Shown here: positions 17,007 through 26,143 of the stretch, piece by piece
Numbering within the stretch: position 1 is the first letter of the stretch
How the letters are laid out: every line of letters starts with the position of its first letter
NCBI GenBank assembly: GCA_949296115.1
Contig: CASFNR010000007.1
Coordinates: forward strand, 1-61,859
Direction: 5' to 3'
Source: an uncultured Eubacteriales bacterium
Lineage (GTDB): Bacteria > Bacillota > Clostridia > Oscillospirales > Oscillospiraceae
Length of the DNA stretch: 61,859 bases
Notes under the pieces: generated by a model
What the model saw: only the letters and a program-made list of their open reading frames with translations
Database searches by the model: none
What the model was told of the DNA's origin: nothing
Position numbers and translations under genes: made by a program

Positions 17007-19865
17007 TCAGTCGGCACAGAAGAGATGTGTGAAAAAATCCCCGGTTTTGGGGTTGGTGGAGTCCGGCAGGGGAGGCACCAGCACCACTTCGTCGCAGTTG
17101 CGGACCCGCAGCACCGTTTCTCCCGCCTCAGTCCGGTGACACAGGCCGATGGCACGGACCACCTGCCCCACTTTCACCTGCTGGGCCAGATTGTTCACCC
17201 CGAGAGAGCCAGAGAGAATATACGGCTCAATCACCACCGCCGCCTGATCGCCCCGGATGTCCTGGATCACAAACCGGATGACCCCCGCTCCGTCGGGGGT
17301 GTAATCTGCGGATACCACCGTGCCCTCCAACTGCACCAGCGCATCGCCATGGACGTCATAGTTCATGGCTGTTTTTATGGACAGGGTGTCTGGGGTGTAG
17401 CGGTAGAAGGGATCGGTCAGAAACACGCAGTCAGCCAGCTCCAGGGTGGGGTTTCCGCCTGCCGCCGAGACCACTCCGGTGATTTCCACGGGACAGCCCA
17501 CCTGGATGCCTGCGGGAATGGCTCCGGTGACGGTGATGGCCCCGGTGTCATCCTGGATGTACAGGGTATCCGGGAAGGTATTTCCCGGATGGGAGGATCC
17601 GGCGGTGACGTAGCCCCGGACCTGGACGCAGGTTCCGGGAGCGGCCTGACGGGCCTGTTCAATGGAACTGAGGGACAGAAGCTGCTGCTCCGGCTGACAG
17701 GTCAGTTCCAGCTCCGCCTGAAAACTGCGGCTCTGGCCGGCGGCTGTTCCCGAGACCCTGACCTGAAGGGAAACCGTTCCCGGCTCCTGCCAGGAAAAGG
17801 GAATCTGACAGATCAGGGTATCCGACACCGTGCCGGGATTTTCTGCTTCATACACCGGCGTTCCGTTGGCGGTCAGCTCCAGACTGTCCAGAACCAGCGG
17901 CGCCCACTCCCGGTTGTAAAGGGTCAGGGACAGCATGGCTTCCCCGCCGACGGTCAGCAGATCGGTATCGGCGGTGAAGGAAGTGACGCCCATGTCCTCG
18001 TAATTTTCAATCCACACCGGGGCGGTGATGGCCAGGTCCCCGTCGGGCTGGGTAATCCGCAGGTAGTAATAGTGGTATCCCGCCGGCAATGTCTGGGTCA
18101 GGAGCGCCCCATCTGCGCCGGCGGACAGTTCCGCCACCGGCGTGCCGCCGTCGGCAATGACCTGAACCCGCCCGGCGGGTCCGTCGGTGGGGTCTGACAG
18201 CTGAACTTCCAGGGTCAGGCTGTCGCTGGGAGAGAGAAAAGAACCCATGGCCTGCCCGTTGACCCGGAACGTGACAGCCAGGTCAGAATCCTCCGTGGCG
18301 TATACCCGCCGGTTCCGGATGGCATCATACAGCCCCTGCGGGGTGAGCGCATCGGCCAGCACGCCGGTACGGCAGGGGGGTTCTCCGGCCTGGGTTCCCG
18401 GCAGACTGGCGGCGCTGACCGTGGGAGCGGGATGCCAGCCCTGATCCAGCGCCTGAACATAGGCCGCTTCTCCGGTAATCGTGCCGGTCCAGCCCACCTC
18501 CAGCAGGGGAATCAGCTGATCCCAGAGGGGGGAATAGTCCGAGAAGTTTCCAAAGGCGCCGTATCCTGGGTCGGGATGATTGAACTGACTCAGGGAGTCG
18601 GGGACACGGGTCAGCTCCGTGCAGTAATCTGCAAAGCTGGGGATGGGGTCCCCGGTTACCGCTTCCCAGCCCGGGGTGTTGAAGGTGGAGATGTGCCCCA
18701 CCGATTGGATGGAGGGCCAGGTGATTTCATAGCCGTACAGTCCCACAAACCGATCATTGGTGACAGCGGCTGCGGCGGCCTGGCCTTCCGCCCACCTGGC
18801 GCTGAGGGAAGCGCCGTCGGCTGAAATGTCCCCGGCATCGGCATTGTCAAAGGCGCCGCTGTGGTCGGTAACGGCAAAAAAATCCAGCCCCGGAACCTGG
18901 GCAGCAGAAGAAAAGACTTCGGAAACGCTGCCGCCGCCATCGGTCAGACCGGAGTGGGCGTGGAGCAGGCCGAAATAGACCCCTTGACTGGCAGACGGCG
19001 TCTGCGGAACTTCCGCCGGGGGCGTATCGCTTGAGGATGTCAGGCTTACCGTATCGATGAAGAAGCACTGGTTCATCAGCACACCCCAGACATCAGCCGT
19101 AACGGCGTTGGAGACGGGCAGCACGCCGGAATAGGAGAAAGAGATGCTCTGCGCGCCCTGGGTCAGGATGGAACCTTCCAGGGTGACCTGCTGCAGGGAA
19201 ATCCGGAGATTTTCCGGCGCATCCGCCAAAGTGGCGGGGACGGCGGGGAGCGGGGCAGTTCCCACCGGTTCCCAGCTCACCGCCGAAAAGCTGCCGCTGG
19301 GATAACCCAAAACCTGAATCACATCCCCCAGGGACAGGGGGACTACGTCGGAGAAGCATACCCGGATGCCGCCGGTGTCATCCTGGAGCACAATCTGGGA
19401 TCCGCCTGCAAAGACCACGGTTCCCTCCACAACCACGGCGGAGTCTCCGGCGTCCAGCGCCAGTACCTGCTCCACGGTCAGTACCTGGGACAAGGTGGAA
19501 TTGTCCTGCAGCGGCTGACTGTGGGGCATGGTGGAGTCAAGGGGCGCAGTGGTTTCTTCTGCAGGCGGGGTGGATGCGATGGTTTCTTCTGCAGGCAGCG
19601 TGGGTGCGGTGGTTTCTTCTGCAGGCGGGGTGGGCGCGGTGGTTTCCTCCGCAGACAAGGAAGGCGCGGTGGTTTCCTGCGCAGGCGGAGCAGATGCCGT
19701 GGCTTCCGCAGCCGTTTGGTCCGGGGAGACCGGACTCTGGCCGGTTTCCGTGGGACAGTCCCCTCCGGCAAAGTCCTGGGCCCAGGCCAGTGGGGAGAGA
19801 ACAAGAATCAAAGTGAGGATCAGCGTGGCTGCGGCAGTGTGTGATGCCAGTTTTCTCTTATTCAT
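17007..19865 (-). CDS. Secreted PHP-domain (CehA/McbA-like) protein with NPKTGD motif
   Basis: The 952-residue product has a signal peptide (1-29), a linker with repeats of the type PAEETTAPT (about 60-108), an OB-fold-like domain (about 125-285), a PHP metal-dependent phosphoesterase domain (about 296-520; H302-A-H304...D309 and T333-D334-H335, later FNHPDPG), CARDB-like beta domains, and a second OB-fold-like domain (about 735-930). It ends NPKTGD starting at N938. NPKTG fits class B sortase signals, but the stop follows only nine residues later, so the usual hydrophobic span and basic tail are missing. The substrate is unknown; related proteins are predicted extracellular phosphoesterases. 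The ribosome binding site is AGGAGG. Confidence 0.75.
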   Translation of the reverse strand: MNKRKLASHTAAATLILTLILVLSPLAWAQDFAGGDCPTETGQSPVSPDQTAAEATASAPPAQETTAPSLSAEETTAPTPPAEETTAPTLPAEETIASTPPAEETTAPLDSTMPHSQPLQDNSTLSQVLTVEQVLALDAGDSAVVVEGTVVFAGGSQIVLQDDTGGIRVCFSDVVPLSLGDVIQVLGYPSGSFSAVSWEPVGTAPLPAVPATLADAPENLRISLQQVTLEGSILTQGAQSISFSYSGVLPVSNAVTADVWGVLMNQCFFIDTVSLTSSSDTPPAEVPQTPSASQGVYFGLLHAHSGLTDGGGSVSEVFSSAAQVPGLDFFAVTDHSGAFDNADAGDISADGASLSARWAEGQAAAAAVTNDRFVGLYGYEITWPSIQSVGHISTFNTPGWEAVTGDPIPSFADYCTELTRVPDSLSQFNHPDPGYGAFGNFSDYSPLWDQLIPLLEVGWTGTITGEAAYVQALDQGWHPAPTVSAASLPGTQAGEPPCRTGVLADALTPQGLYDAIRNRRVYATEDSDLAVTFRVNGQAMGSFLSPSDSLTLEVQLSDPTDGPAGRVQVIADGGTPVAELSAGADGALLTQTLPAGYHYYYLRITQPDGDLAITAPVWIENYEDMGVTSFTADTDLLTVGGEAMLSLTLYNREWAPLVLDSLELTANGTPVYEAENPGTVSDTLICQIPFSWQEPGTVSLQVRVSGTAAGQSRSFQAELELTCQPEQQLLSLSSIEQARQAAPGTCVQVRGYVTAGSSHPGNTFPDTLYIQDDTGAITVTGAIPAGIQVGCPVEITGVVSAAGGNPTLELADCVFLTDPFYRYTPDTLSIKTAMNYDVHGDALVQLEGTVVSADYTPDGAGVIRFVIQDIRGDQAAVVIEPYILSGSLGVNNLAQQVKVGQVVRAIGLCHRTEAGETVLRVRNCDEVVLVPPLPDSTNPKTGDFFTHLFCAD

Positions 19866-20009
19866 CTGTGAAACCTCCTGTTTTTCACATTTTTCGACAG
19901 AAATGGTAGCATGAAAAAAATTTCCAATTCTACCAATTTTGAAATGAATGTTATGCCGAAACCTGGAAGCGTCGAAAGGTTTTCACCCGGGCAATCGGGG
20001 GGGGAACGG

Positions 20010-20053
20010 AAAAAAGCGGGCGGAAAACCCCACTTTTGGAGTTTTCCGCCCGT
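20010..20053 (-). terminator. Intrinsic terminator of the small Cys/Asn-rich gene
   Basis: The stem GGGCGGAAAAC/GTTTTCCGCCC is followed on the minus strand by a run of six T, 33 bases after the stop codon at 20086. The remaining bases up to the PHP gene start (19866-20009) hold nothing I can name. Confidence 0.8.
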
Positions 20054-20085
20054 TGTTCATTTGTTAGCCTTTGGACTTAAGCCGC

Positions 20086-20304
20086 TCAGCAGCAGCCGCA
20101 GCCGTTGTCGTTGTTGAAGCAGCCGTTGCCGCAGCCATTGCCACAGCCGTTGTTGGTGCTGCCGCAGCCATTGCCGCAGTAGCAGAACAGCAGGAGCAGA
20201 ATCACAATCCACCACCAGTTGTTGCCGATGCAGCCGCACAGCCCGTTGTTATTACCGCACATAAGAATACCCCCGAAATTTGGTTTCTGAGCTTCACCGC
20301 TCAT
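20086..20304 (-). CDS. Tiny Cys/Asn/Gly-rich protein with a hydrophobic core
   Basis: This 72-residue protein has an N-terminal Cys/Asn/Gly stretch, one hydrophobic span (NNWWWIVILLLLFCYC) and a tail of CGNGCG/CFNNDNGCGCC repeats with about a dozen cysteines. The composition recalls small spore-coat or YjcZ-like proteins of Firmicutes, but I do not recognise the family. GGAGG lies 11 bases upstream, with a two-codon ATG-GAA-TGA frame overlapping the start. Its own terminator follows, which supports a real expressed gene. Cys-rich metal binding or disulfide cross-linking are possible roles. Confidence 0.6.
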   Translation of the reverse strand: MSGEAQKPNFGGILMCGNNNGLCGCIGNNWWWIVILLLLFCYCGNGCGSTNNGCGNGCGNGCFNNDNGCGCC

Positions 20305-20364
20305 TCCATGGTATTCCTCCGGCGGGAAAATGTGCGCCGGATTTCCGGCGGCTGCGAGGGAATG

Positions 20365-21057
20365 TTACAGTGTCCGCAGGGCATCCACCAGGGCCGTCTT
20401 GCCGGCGGTCTTTTCGTCCTTCTGCTTGATGACCCGGGCGGGGCAGCCCGCCACCACGGTGTTGGGGGCCACATCGGACACCACCACGGCGCCTGCTGCC
20501 ACCACGGCGTCATGGCCGATGCGGCAGCCCTCGATGACCACGGCGTTGGCGCCGATGAGCACGTTGTCCTCCACAATCACCGGCGTGGCGGAGGCAGGCT
20601 CCACGACCCCGGCCAGCACGGCGCCGGCGCCCACATGGCAGTGCTTGCCCACCGTGGCCCGTCCGCCCAGGACGGCGCCCATGTCGATCATGGTGCCCTC
20701 GCCGATGACGGCGCCGATGTTGATGACTGCCCCCATCATAATCACCGCATTGGCCCCGATCTCCACCTGCTCCCGGATGATGGCGCCCGGCTCAATCCGG
20801 GCGGGGATGTTCTTCAGGTCCAGCAGGGGAATGGCGGAGTTGCGGCAGTCGTTCTCGATTTCCACATGGTCGAAGGTGTTGGCCTCCAGCACCGGGCCCA
20901 CGTCCTTCCAGTCCCCAAAGACGATCTTGCAGCCCGGGGCGGCGGGGAACACCCGGCAGTTGGGGAAGTCCACAGGCTCCTTCTCCCAGACGTAGATCTT
21001 CACCGGGGTTTTCTTCTCGGACGTGCGGATATACTCAATAATCTGTTGTGCATCCAT
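20365..21057 (-). CDS. dapH: Tetrahydrodipicolinate N-acetyltransferase
   Basis: Acetyl-CoA dependent step of lysine/meso-diaminopimelate synthesis by the acetylase route, in the cytoplasm. The 230 residues match the family. An N-terminal alpha/beta region ([23 protein letters not shown]) precedes a left-handed beta-helix of hexapeptide repeats (about 85-215, [20 protein letters not shown], then [20 protein letters not shown]). The ATG at 21057 follows GAGGAG and is preferred over more upstream in-frame ATGs. It is divergent from dapL-patA, which encode later steps of the same pathway. Promoters lie back to back at 21088-21153. Confidence 0.93.
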   Translation of the reverse strand: MDAQQIIEYIRTSEKKTPVKIYVWEKEPVDFPNCRVFPAAPGCKIVFGDWKDVGPVLEANTFDHVEIENDCRNSAIPLLDLKNIPARIEPGAIIREQVEIGANAVIMMGAVINIGAVIGEGTMIDMGAVLGGRATVGKHCHVGAGAVLAGVVEPASATPVIVEDNVLIGANAVVIEGCRIGHDAVVAAGAVVVSDVAPNTVVAGCPARVIKQKDEKTAGKTALVDALRTL

Positions 21058-21087
21058 AGTCAAAACGCTCCTCTGCATTGATAATTC

Positions 21088-21116
21088 ATCATACCATCTT
21101 TTCCGAGGAAACACAA
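21088..21116 (-). promoter_or_regulatory. dapH promoter
   Basis: Minus-strand TTGTGT (21111-21116) and TATGAT (21088-21093) with a 17-base spacer, 31 bases before the dapH start. Confidence 0.7.
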
Positions 21117-21124
21117 GTGGGAAA

Positions 21125-21153
21125 TTGACAGGGAAGGGGATTTGCCGTATAAT
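21125..21153 (+). promoter_or_regulatory. dapL-patA-ansA promoter
   Basis: Perfect TTGACA (21125-21130) and TATAAT (21148-21153) with a 17-base spacer; AGGAGGAGG follows just before the dapL start. No lysine riboswitch is possible in the ~25-base leader. Confidence 0.9.
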
Positions 21154-21184
21154 ATAGGGTACCTTTCAGCAGGAGGAGGATTCC

Positions 21185-22273
21185 ATGGACATCCGTACCC
21201 ACCGCCGCCGGCTTCACCGGATTCCGGAGCTGGATAAGGCCCTGCCCCAGACTTTGGCTTACCTGGAAGAAGCCCTGACCGGGCTGAACTGCCGGGTGTT
21301 TTCCCCCATGGCGGGGGCGCTGTGCGCCTGGTTTGATTTCGGGCGGGAAAGAGCCATTGCCTTCCGGGCGGATATGGACGCCCTGCCTATTTCGGAGCAG
21401 TCCGGGGCGGAATATGCCTCGGAGCATCCGGGCCGGATGCACGCCTGCGGCCATGACGGGCACATGGCCATTCTTCTGGAACTGGCCCGGCGGCTCAGCG
21501 GGAAGAAGGACCTTCCCCACAATGTGCTGCTGGTGTTTCAGCCGGCGGAGGAGACCACCGGCGGGGCCAGGGACCTGTGCGAAACGGGCGTCTTTGAACA
21601 GTACCGGGTGGAGGCCGTTTTCGGGCTGCACCTGTGGCCGGGGCTGGCCCCCGGGGTGATTGCCAGCCGGGCCGGGGAGCTGATGGCCCGCTCCTGTGAG
21701 CTGAATGTGGATATTTACGGCAAGTCCGCCCACATCGCCAGAGCGGCGGAGGGCATCGATGCCCTGGCGGCGGGGGCGGAGTTTTACCGGCGGGCCATGG
21801 AGCTGGAGGCCGGACTGCCCCAGGGGATTTTCCGGCTGCTGAAATTCGGGAAATTCCAGAGCGGCACCGTCCGCAACGCCCTGTCCGCCCATACCCATCT
21901 GGAGGGAAGTCTCCGGGCCTTTCAGGACGACATTTTTGAGGGCCTTCGCAGTGGGCTGGAGGAAATCGGAGGGGAAGTTGAAAGCAAATTCGGCTGCCGG
22001 GTGGAGATTGCCACCAACGACGGCTACCCGGCGGTGATGAACCCGGCGGATCTGGCCCGGCGGGTGGCGGCTGCCGCCCCCTTTGCCCCGCTGGAAGCCC
22101 CCAGCATGACGGCGGAGGACTTTTCCTGGTATCAGCGGCGGCTGGAGGGGATGTTCTTCTTCCTGGGCATCGGGGACACCCCGGCCCTGCACGCAAGCAG
22201 CTTTGACTTTGACGACGCCCTGTTGGAGCGGGGCGCAGACTACTTTGAACGATTGGCGGAGAAGTTTGTATGA
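21185..22273 (+). CDS. dapL: N-acetyldiaminopimelate deacetylase-type M20 peptidase
   Basis: This 362-residue M20D amidohydrolase would remove the acetyl group from N-acetyl-LL-diaminopimelate. Metal ligands are visible as C88 and H90 in MHACGHDGHMA, E122/E123 in QPAEETTGGA and H149 in GLHLWP. Other M20D members hydrolyse hippurate or IAA-amino acids, so the assignment leans on context: dapH is divergent next door and the aminotransferase gene overlaps by four bases (ATGA). Strong consensus promoter and AGGAGGAGG ribosome binding site. Confidence 0.85.
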   Translation: MDIRTHRRRLHRIPELDKALPQTLAYLEEALTGLNCRVFSPMAGALCAWFDFGRERAIAFRADMDALPISEQSGAEYASEHPGRMHACGHDGHMAILLELARRLSGKKDLPHNVLLVFQPAEETTGGARDLCETGVFEQYRVEAVFGLHLWPGLAPGVIASRAGELMARSCELNVDIYGKSAHIARAAEGIDALAAGAEFYRRAMELEAGLPQGIFRLLKFGKFQSGTVRNALSAHTHLEGSLRAFQDDIFEGLRSGLEEIGGEVESKFGCRVEIATNDGYPAVMNPADLARRVAAAAPFAPLEAPSMTAEDFSWYQRRLEGMFFFLGIGDTPALHASSFDFDDALLERGADYFERLAEKFV

Positions 22274-23421
22274 TTCCACTGAATCAAAACCTGTCCACCC
22301 TGGAGCGCAGTGCCATCCGGGTGTATACCAACCTGGCAAGTCAGACGCCGGGGTGCGTGATGCTGACAATCGGAGAGCCGGACTTTGACACCCCCCGGCC
22401 CATCAAGGAGGCGGCCTGGGCCGCCCTGAACCGGGGCCAGACCCACTACGCCCCCAACCAGGGCACTGCCGCCCTGCGGCGGGCGGTGGCGGCGGCGGAA
22501 ACCGCCCGGGGGCATCGGGTAACGGAAAATCAGGTGCTGATCACCATCGGCGCCTGCCAGGCCCTGTTCACCGCCCTGCTGGGCATCCTGAATCCCGGGG
22601 AGGAAGTGATTGTCCCCACCCCGGGCTTCGGGCTGTATCAGACCATTACCACCATTGCCGGGGGAAGGACCGTTCCCCTGGACGTGTCGAAAACCGACTT
22701 CCAGATTACCCGGGAAGCCCTGGAGGCCGCCATCACGCCCCGGACCAAGGCCATCGTCCTCAACTCTCCCTGCAACCCCACCGGGGTGATTTTCAGCCGG
22801 GAGAGCCTGGACGCCGTGAAGGCGGCGGTGCTGGGCAGGCCCATCTTCGTCATCTGCGACAATGTGTACAACCAGCTGTGCTATGCCCCGGACTGCCCGG
22901 ATCTGAGCCTGGATGAGGAACTGGCGGAGCAGATGATTTTCTGCCAGAGCTTCTCCAAGCCCTATGCCATGACCGGCTGGCGGGTGGGATACCTGACCTG
23001 CCCGGATTATGTGATGGACCGGCTGCTGCTGCTCAGCGCAGCGGAGATCGCGGCGGTGCCCACCTTTGTCCAGGAGGCGGCGCTGGCGGCCCTGGATACC
23101 GACCCTGCTCCCATGGTGCAGGCCTATGACCGCCGGCGGCGGTATGTGTGCGCCCGGCTCAGAGAGATGGGCCTGTCCTTCCCGGAGCCGGAGGGGGCTT
23201 TCTATGTCTTTCCCCGGATTGCCGGGTTCGGCATGACCGCGGCGGAATTCTGCACCCGGATGATCCGGGAGGCCAAAGTGGCGGCGGTGCCGGGCAGCTG
23301 CTTCGGGGCGGAAGGGTACATCCGCCTGTCCTACTGCTGCGGGGAGGACACCCTGAAAACCGGCCTGGACCGGATGGAAGCATTCCTGCGCACTTTGAAC
23401 CGGGAGGAAATCCATGGATAA
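22270..23421 (+). CDS. patA: N-acetyl-LL-diaminopimelate aminotransferase-type class I/II aminotransferase
   Basis: This PLP enzyme of fold type I has 383 residues. The Schiff-base lysine is K230 in SFSKPYAMTGWRVGY. PLP contacts include N169 in NSPCNPTG and D197/Y200 in CDNVYNQ. It overlaps dapL by four bases, implying translational coupling, and fits the transamination step between DapH and DapL. Substrate specificity in this subfamily is hard to read from sequence, so the name rests on the operon. Confidence 0.82.
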   Translation: MIPLNQNLSTLERSAIRVYTNLASQTPGCVMLTIGEPDFDTPRPIKEAAWAALNRGQTHYAPNQGTAALRRAVAAAETARGHRVTENQVLITIGACQALFTALLGILNPGEEVIVPTPGFGLYQTITTIAGGRTVPLDVSKTDFQITREALEAAITPRTKAIVLNSPCNPTGVIFSRESLDAVKAAVLGRPIFVICDNVYNQLCYAPDCPDLSLDEELAEQMIFCQSFSKPYAMTGWRVGYLTCPDYVMDRLLLLSAAEIAAVPTFVQEAALAALDTDPAPMVQAYDRRRRYVCARLREMGLSFPEPEGAFYVFPRIAGFGMTAAEFCTRMIREAKVAAVPGSCFGAEGYIRLSYCCGEDTLKTGLDRMEAFLRTLNREEIHG

Positions 23422-24406
23422 AAAGAACATTCTCCTGCTGACCACCGGGGGGACCATCGCCTCCGTTCCCGGCGGGGACGGACTGGTGCCCCAGCGCTCC
23501 CAGGTGATGGAGCGGGAACTGGAGCAGCTGCGTACTTATTATGACATTACCGTCCGGGACGTGATGTGCCTGGACTCATCCAACATCCGGCCGGAGGAGT
23601 GGCAGCTGATTGCCCGGCGGATTTTTGAGGACCGGGCCGGGTTTGACGGCATCGTGGTCTCCCACGGCACCGATACCATGGCCTACACCGCCTCGGCGGT
23701 GACCTACATGCTGCCGGACATCGACCTGCCGGTGGTGTTTACCGGTTCCCAGCTGCCCCTGACGGATATGCTCTCCGACGGGCCGGACAACCTGCGCACC
23801 GCCTTCGCCATGGCGGCGGCGGGACACCCCGGGGTGTTCCTGGCCTTTGACCGGAAGGTGATGCTGGGCTGCCGGGCGGTGAAGGTCCGGGCCTCGGGCT
23901 TCTCCGCCTTTGAGAGCGTCAATGCCCGCTACGCCGCCCGGGTGAGCAACCGGGGCTTGGTGGCGGACGAGCAGGTGCTGGTGCCCCGGAAGGGTCCTGC
24001 CCGGCTGCTGGATGCCATCAGCCAGAACGTGTTCCTGCTGAAGCTGACCCCCGGGCTGAACCCGGCAATTTTCGATATGCTGGGCGCCATGGGCTACAAG
24101 GGCATCGTGATTGAGGCCTTTGGCCTGGGCGGCATGAACGTGCTCCACCGGGGGCTGCGAGGCATCCGCCGGTGCGTGGAGGACGGCGTCAGCGTGGTGG
24201 TGACCACCCAGTGCCTGTACGACAGCGCCGACCTGGCGGTTTACCAGGTGGGCACCAAACTGCTGGAACTGGGGGTCATCCAGGGCCGGGACATGACCAC
24301 CGAGGCTGCCATGACCAAGCTGATGTGGGCCATCGGTCAGGGCATGGAGCCGGAGGAAATCCGGGGGCTGTTTGCCCGGAATCTGGCGGGAGAAATTACG
24401 GTATAA
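23414..24406 (+). CDS. ansA: Type I L-asparaginase
   Basis: Hydrolyses L-asparagine to aspartate and ammonia in the cytoplasm. The 330 residues carry both catalytic triads/signatures: T14 in TTGGTIAS and T86-D87 in SHGTDTMAYT, with a downstream Lys in the RKVMLG region. There is no signal peptide, which fits the cytosolic type I enzyme. The start overlaps patA by eight bases, with GGAGG inside the patA end. Aspartate is the precursor of the lysine/DAP pathway, which could explain its place behind the dap genes (inference). Confidence 0.9.
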   Translation: MDKKNILLLTTGGTIASVPGGDGLVPQRSQVMERELEQLRTYYDITVRDVMCLDSSNIRPEEWQLIARRIFEDRAGFDGIVVSHGTDTMAYTASAVTYMLPDIDLPVVFTGSQLPLTDMLSDGPDNLRTAFAMAAAGHPGVFLAFDRKVMLGCRAVKVRASGFSAFESVNARYAARVSNRGLVADEQVLVPRKGPARLLDAISQNVFLLKLTPGLNPAIFDMLGAMGYKGIVIEAFGLGGMNVLHRGLRGIRRCVEDGVSVVVTTQCLYDSADLAVYQVGTKLLELGVIQGRDMTTEAAMTKLMWAIGQGMEPEEIRGLFARNLAGEITV

Positions 24407-24443
24407 TAGGAAAGAATGAGATAACAGGAAAAAGGAGCGGTTT

Positions 24444-26057
24444 ATGGACCCCATTTATGTCACCGGCCACCGGAACCCGGACACGGATTCCATTGTGGCG
24501 GCCATTGCCTATACGGCGCTGCACAATGCCTGCGGCGACCGGGAGTATCAGGCAGCCTGCCTGGGGCAGGTTTCCGACGAGACCCAGATTGTGCTGGACC
24601 GGTTCGGCTTCGAACCTCCCATGCGGATCAGGAACCTGTATAACCAGGTCCGGGACCTGGACTTTGACGCCCCGCCGGTGCTGAACGCCGGCGTCACCGT
24701 GGGACGGGCCTGGGACGAGCTTCAGGAGTACCCCTCCATCGCCGCAGTGCCTGTGGCCCGGGAGGACGGCACCCTGTTCGGCATCCTGTCCCGGACGGAC
24801 ATCGCCAGTTACAACATGTCCGGCATTTCCTCCGGGGTGCTGGAGGATGTGCCGCTGTTCAACGTGCTGTCCGTGCTGGAGGGCAAGATTCTCAACGAAG
24901 CCGGGGACCTGACCGACACCATCGCCGGTGAGGTGACCATCGCCCTGCCCCAGAGCCGGGAAAATCTGCTGTTCCAGAACAAGCAGAGCATTGTGCTGTG
25001 CGGCAATCAGCCGGATATGATCCGCCGGGCCCTGGAGCGGAACGTGAACTGCCTGGTGCTCTGCCAGGCGGAGCTGCCCGCCCAGTTCCGCAGCTTCCCC
25101 ACGGCAACCTGCATCATCTCCACCCCCTTCGACGCTTACCGGGCGGCCCGGCTGATTTTCCTGTCCACCCCGGTTGGCCGGATCTGCAATACCGAGGGCC
25201 TGGTGTGCTTCCATCTGGACGACCGGGTGGACGACGTCCGGGAAATGGTGCTGAAATACCGCCATCCCAGCTACCCCATCCTGGATGCCCAGGAGAAGGT
25301 GGTGGGCATTCTGACCCGGTACCATCTGCTCCGCCCCCGGCGCAAGCGGGTGGTTCTGGTGGACCACAACGAGGCCTCCCAGTCCGTCCCCGGTTTGGAA
25401 GAGGCGGAAATTCTGGAGATCATCGACCACCACCGGCTGGCAGACATCCAGACCAACAACCCCATCTACGTCCGCAACGAGCCGGTGGGCTCCACCAACA
25501 CCATCATCGCCAGCATGTTCCAGGATCGGGGCCTGATGCCCTCGGCGGCCCTGGCGGGGATGATGGCGGCGGCGATTCTGTCGGATACGGTGATGTTCAA
25601 GTCCCCCACCTGCACCCCCCGGGACATCCGGACGGCGGAGCGGATGGCCCGGATTGCCAACGTGTCCCTGGACAAGCTGGGCAAGGAGATTTTCTCCGCT
25701 TCGGTGGACCACAAGACCCCGGAGGAGATTCTCTTCACCGACTACAAGGAGTTCCACATTGCGGGACATTCCCTGGCGGTGGCCCAGCTGACCTGCGTGG
25801 ACAGCGGCCTGGTGCTGGAGCGGCAGGAGGACCTGCTGCGGCTGATGGAGAGCCACGCCAAGAAGAAGGAGCTGGATCTGGTGGTGCTGATGCTCACCGA
25901 TGTGCTGCTGGAGGGGACCCAGATCCTCTATGTGGGCGATGATGAAACCATCCGGCAGGCATTCAACGTCACCCCCAAGAACCACACCGCCTTCCTGCCC
26001 AAGGTCATGAGCCGGAAAAAGCAGATTATTCCCATGCTTTCCGACCTGTGGGGGTAA
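24444..26057 (+). CDS. ppaC: Manganese-dependent (family II) inorganic pyrophosphatase with CBS-DRTGG insert
   Basis: Hydrolyses pyrophosphate. The 537-residue length matches nucleotide-regulated family II enzymes rather than the ~310-residue basic form. DHH-domain metal ligands: H9, D13 and D15 in TGHRNPDTDS, then VLVDHNE and IIDHHRLAD after the insert. A regulatory insert (about 70-305) contains two CBS motifs around a DRTGG-like segment, known in the family to bind adenine nucleotides. The C-terminal DHHA2 domain ends with the substrate-binding SRKKQ motif. AAGGAG lies 7 bases upstream; the gene follows ansA by 37 bases. Confidence 0.93.
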   Translation: MDPIYVTGHRNPDTDSIVAAIAYTALHNACGDREYQAACLGQVSDETQIVLDRFGFEPPMRIRNLYNQVRDLDFDAPPVLNAGVTVGRAWDELQEYPSIAAVPVAREDGTLFGILSRTDIASYNMSGISSGVLEDVPLFNVLSVLEGKILNEAGDLTDTIAGEVTIALPQSRENLLFQNKQSIVLCGNQPDMIRRALERNVNCLVLCQAELPAQFRSFPTATCIISTPFDAYRAARLIFLSTPVGRICNTEGLVCFHLDDRVDDVREMVLKYRHPSYPILDAQEKVVGILTRYHLLRPRRKRVVLVDHNEASQSVPGLEEAEILEIIDHHRLADIQTNNPIYVRNEPVGSTNTIIASMFQDRGLMPSAALAGMMAAAILSDTVMFKSPTCTPRDIRTAERMARIANVSLDKLGKEIFSASVDHKTPEEILFTDYKEFHIAGHSLAVAQLTCVDSGLVLERQEDLLRLMESHAKKKELDLVVLMLTDVLLEGTQILYVGDDETIRQAFNVTPKNHTAFLPKVMSRKKQIIPMLSDLWG

Positions 26058-26076
26058 GAAAAACCCGGTTTTCCCT

Positions 26077-26105
26077 TTTACATTCGGAAAAAACTGTGGT
26101 ATAAT
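26077..26105 (+). promoter_or_regulatory. holB-ricT promoter
   Basis: TTTACA (26077-26082) and TATAAT (26100-26105) with a 17-base spacer, 38 bases before the holB start. Confidence 0.8.
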
Positions 26106-26143
26106 CCCCCAAATGAGAACCCGTTCCCCGGAAGGAGGCCACT

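Noticed and set aside
21117-21184. Lysine riboswitch in front of dapL
   Set aside because: The leader between the perfect promoter and the start codon is only about 25 bases, far too short.
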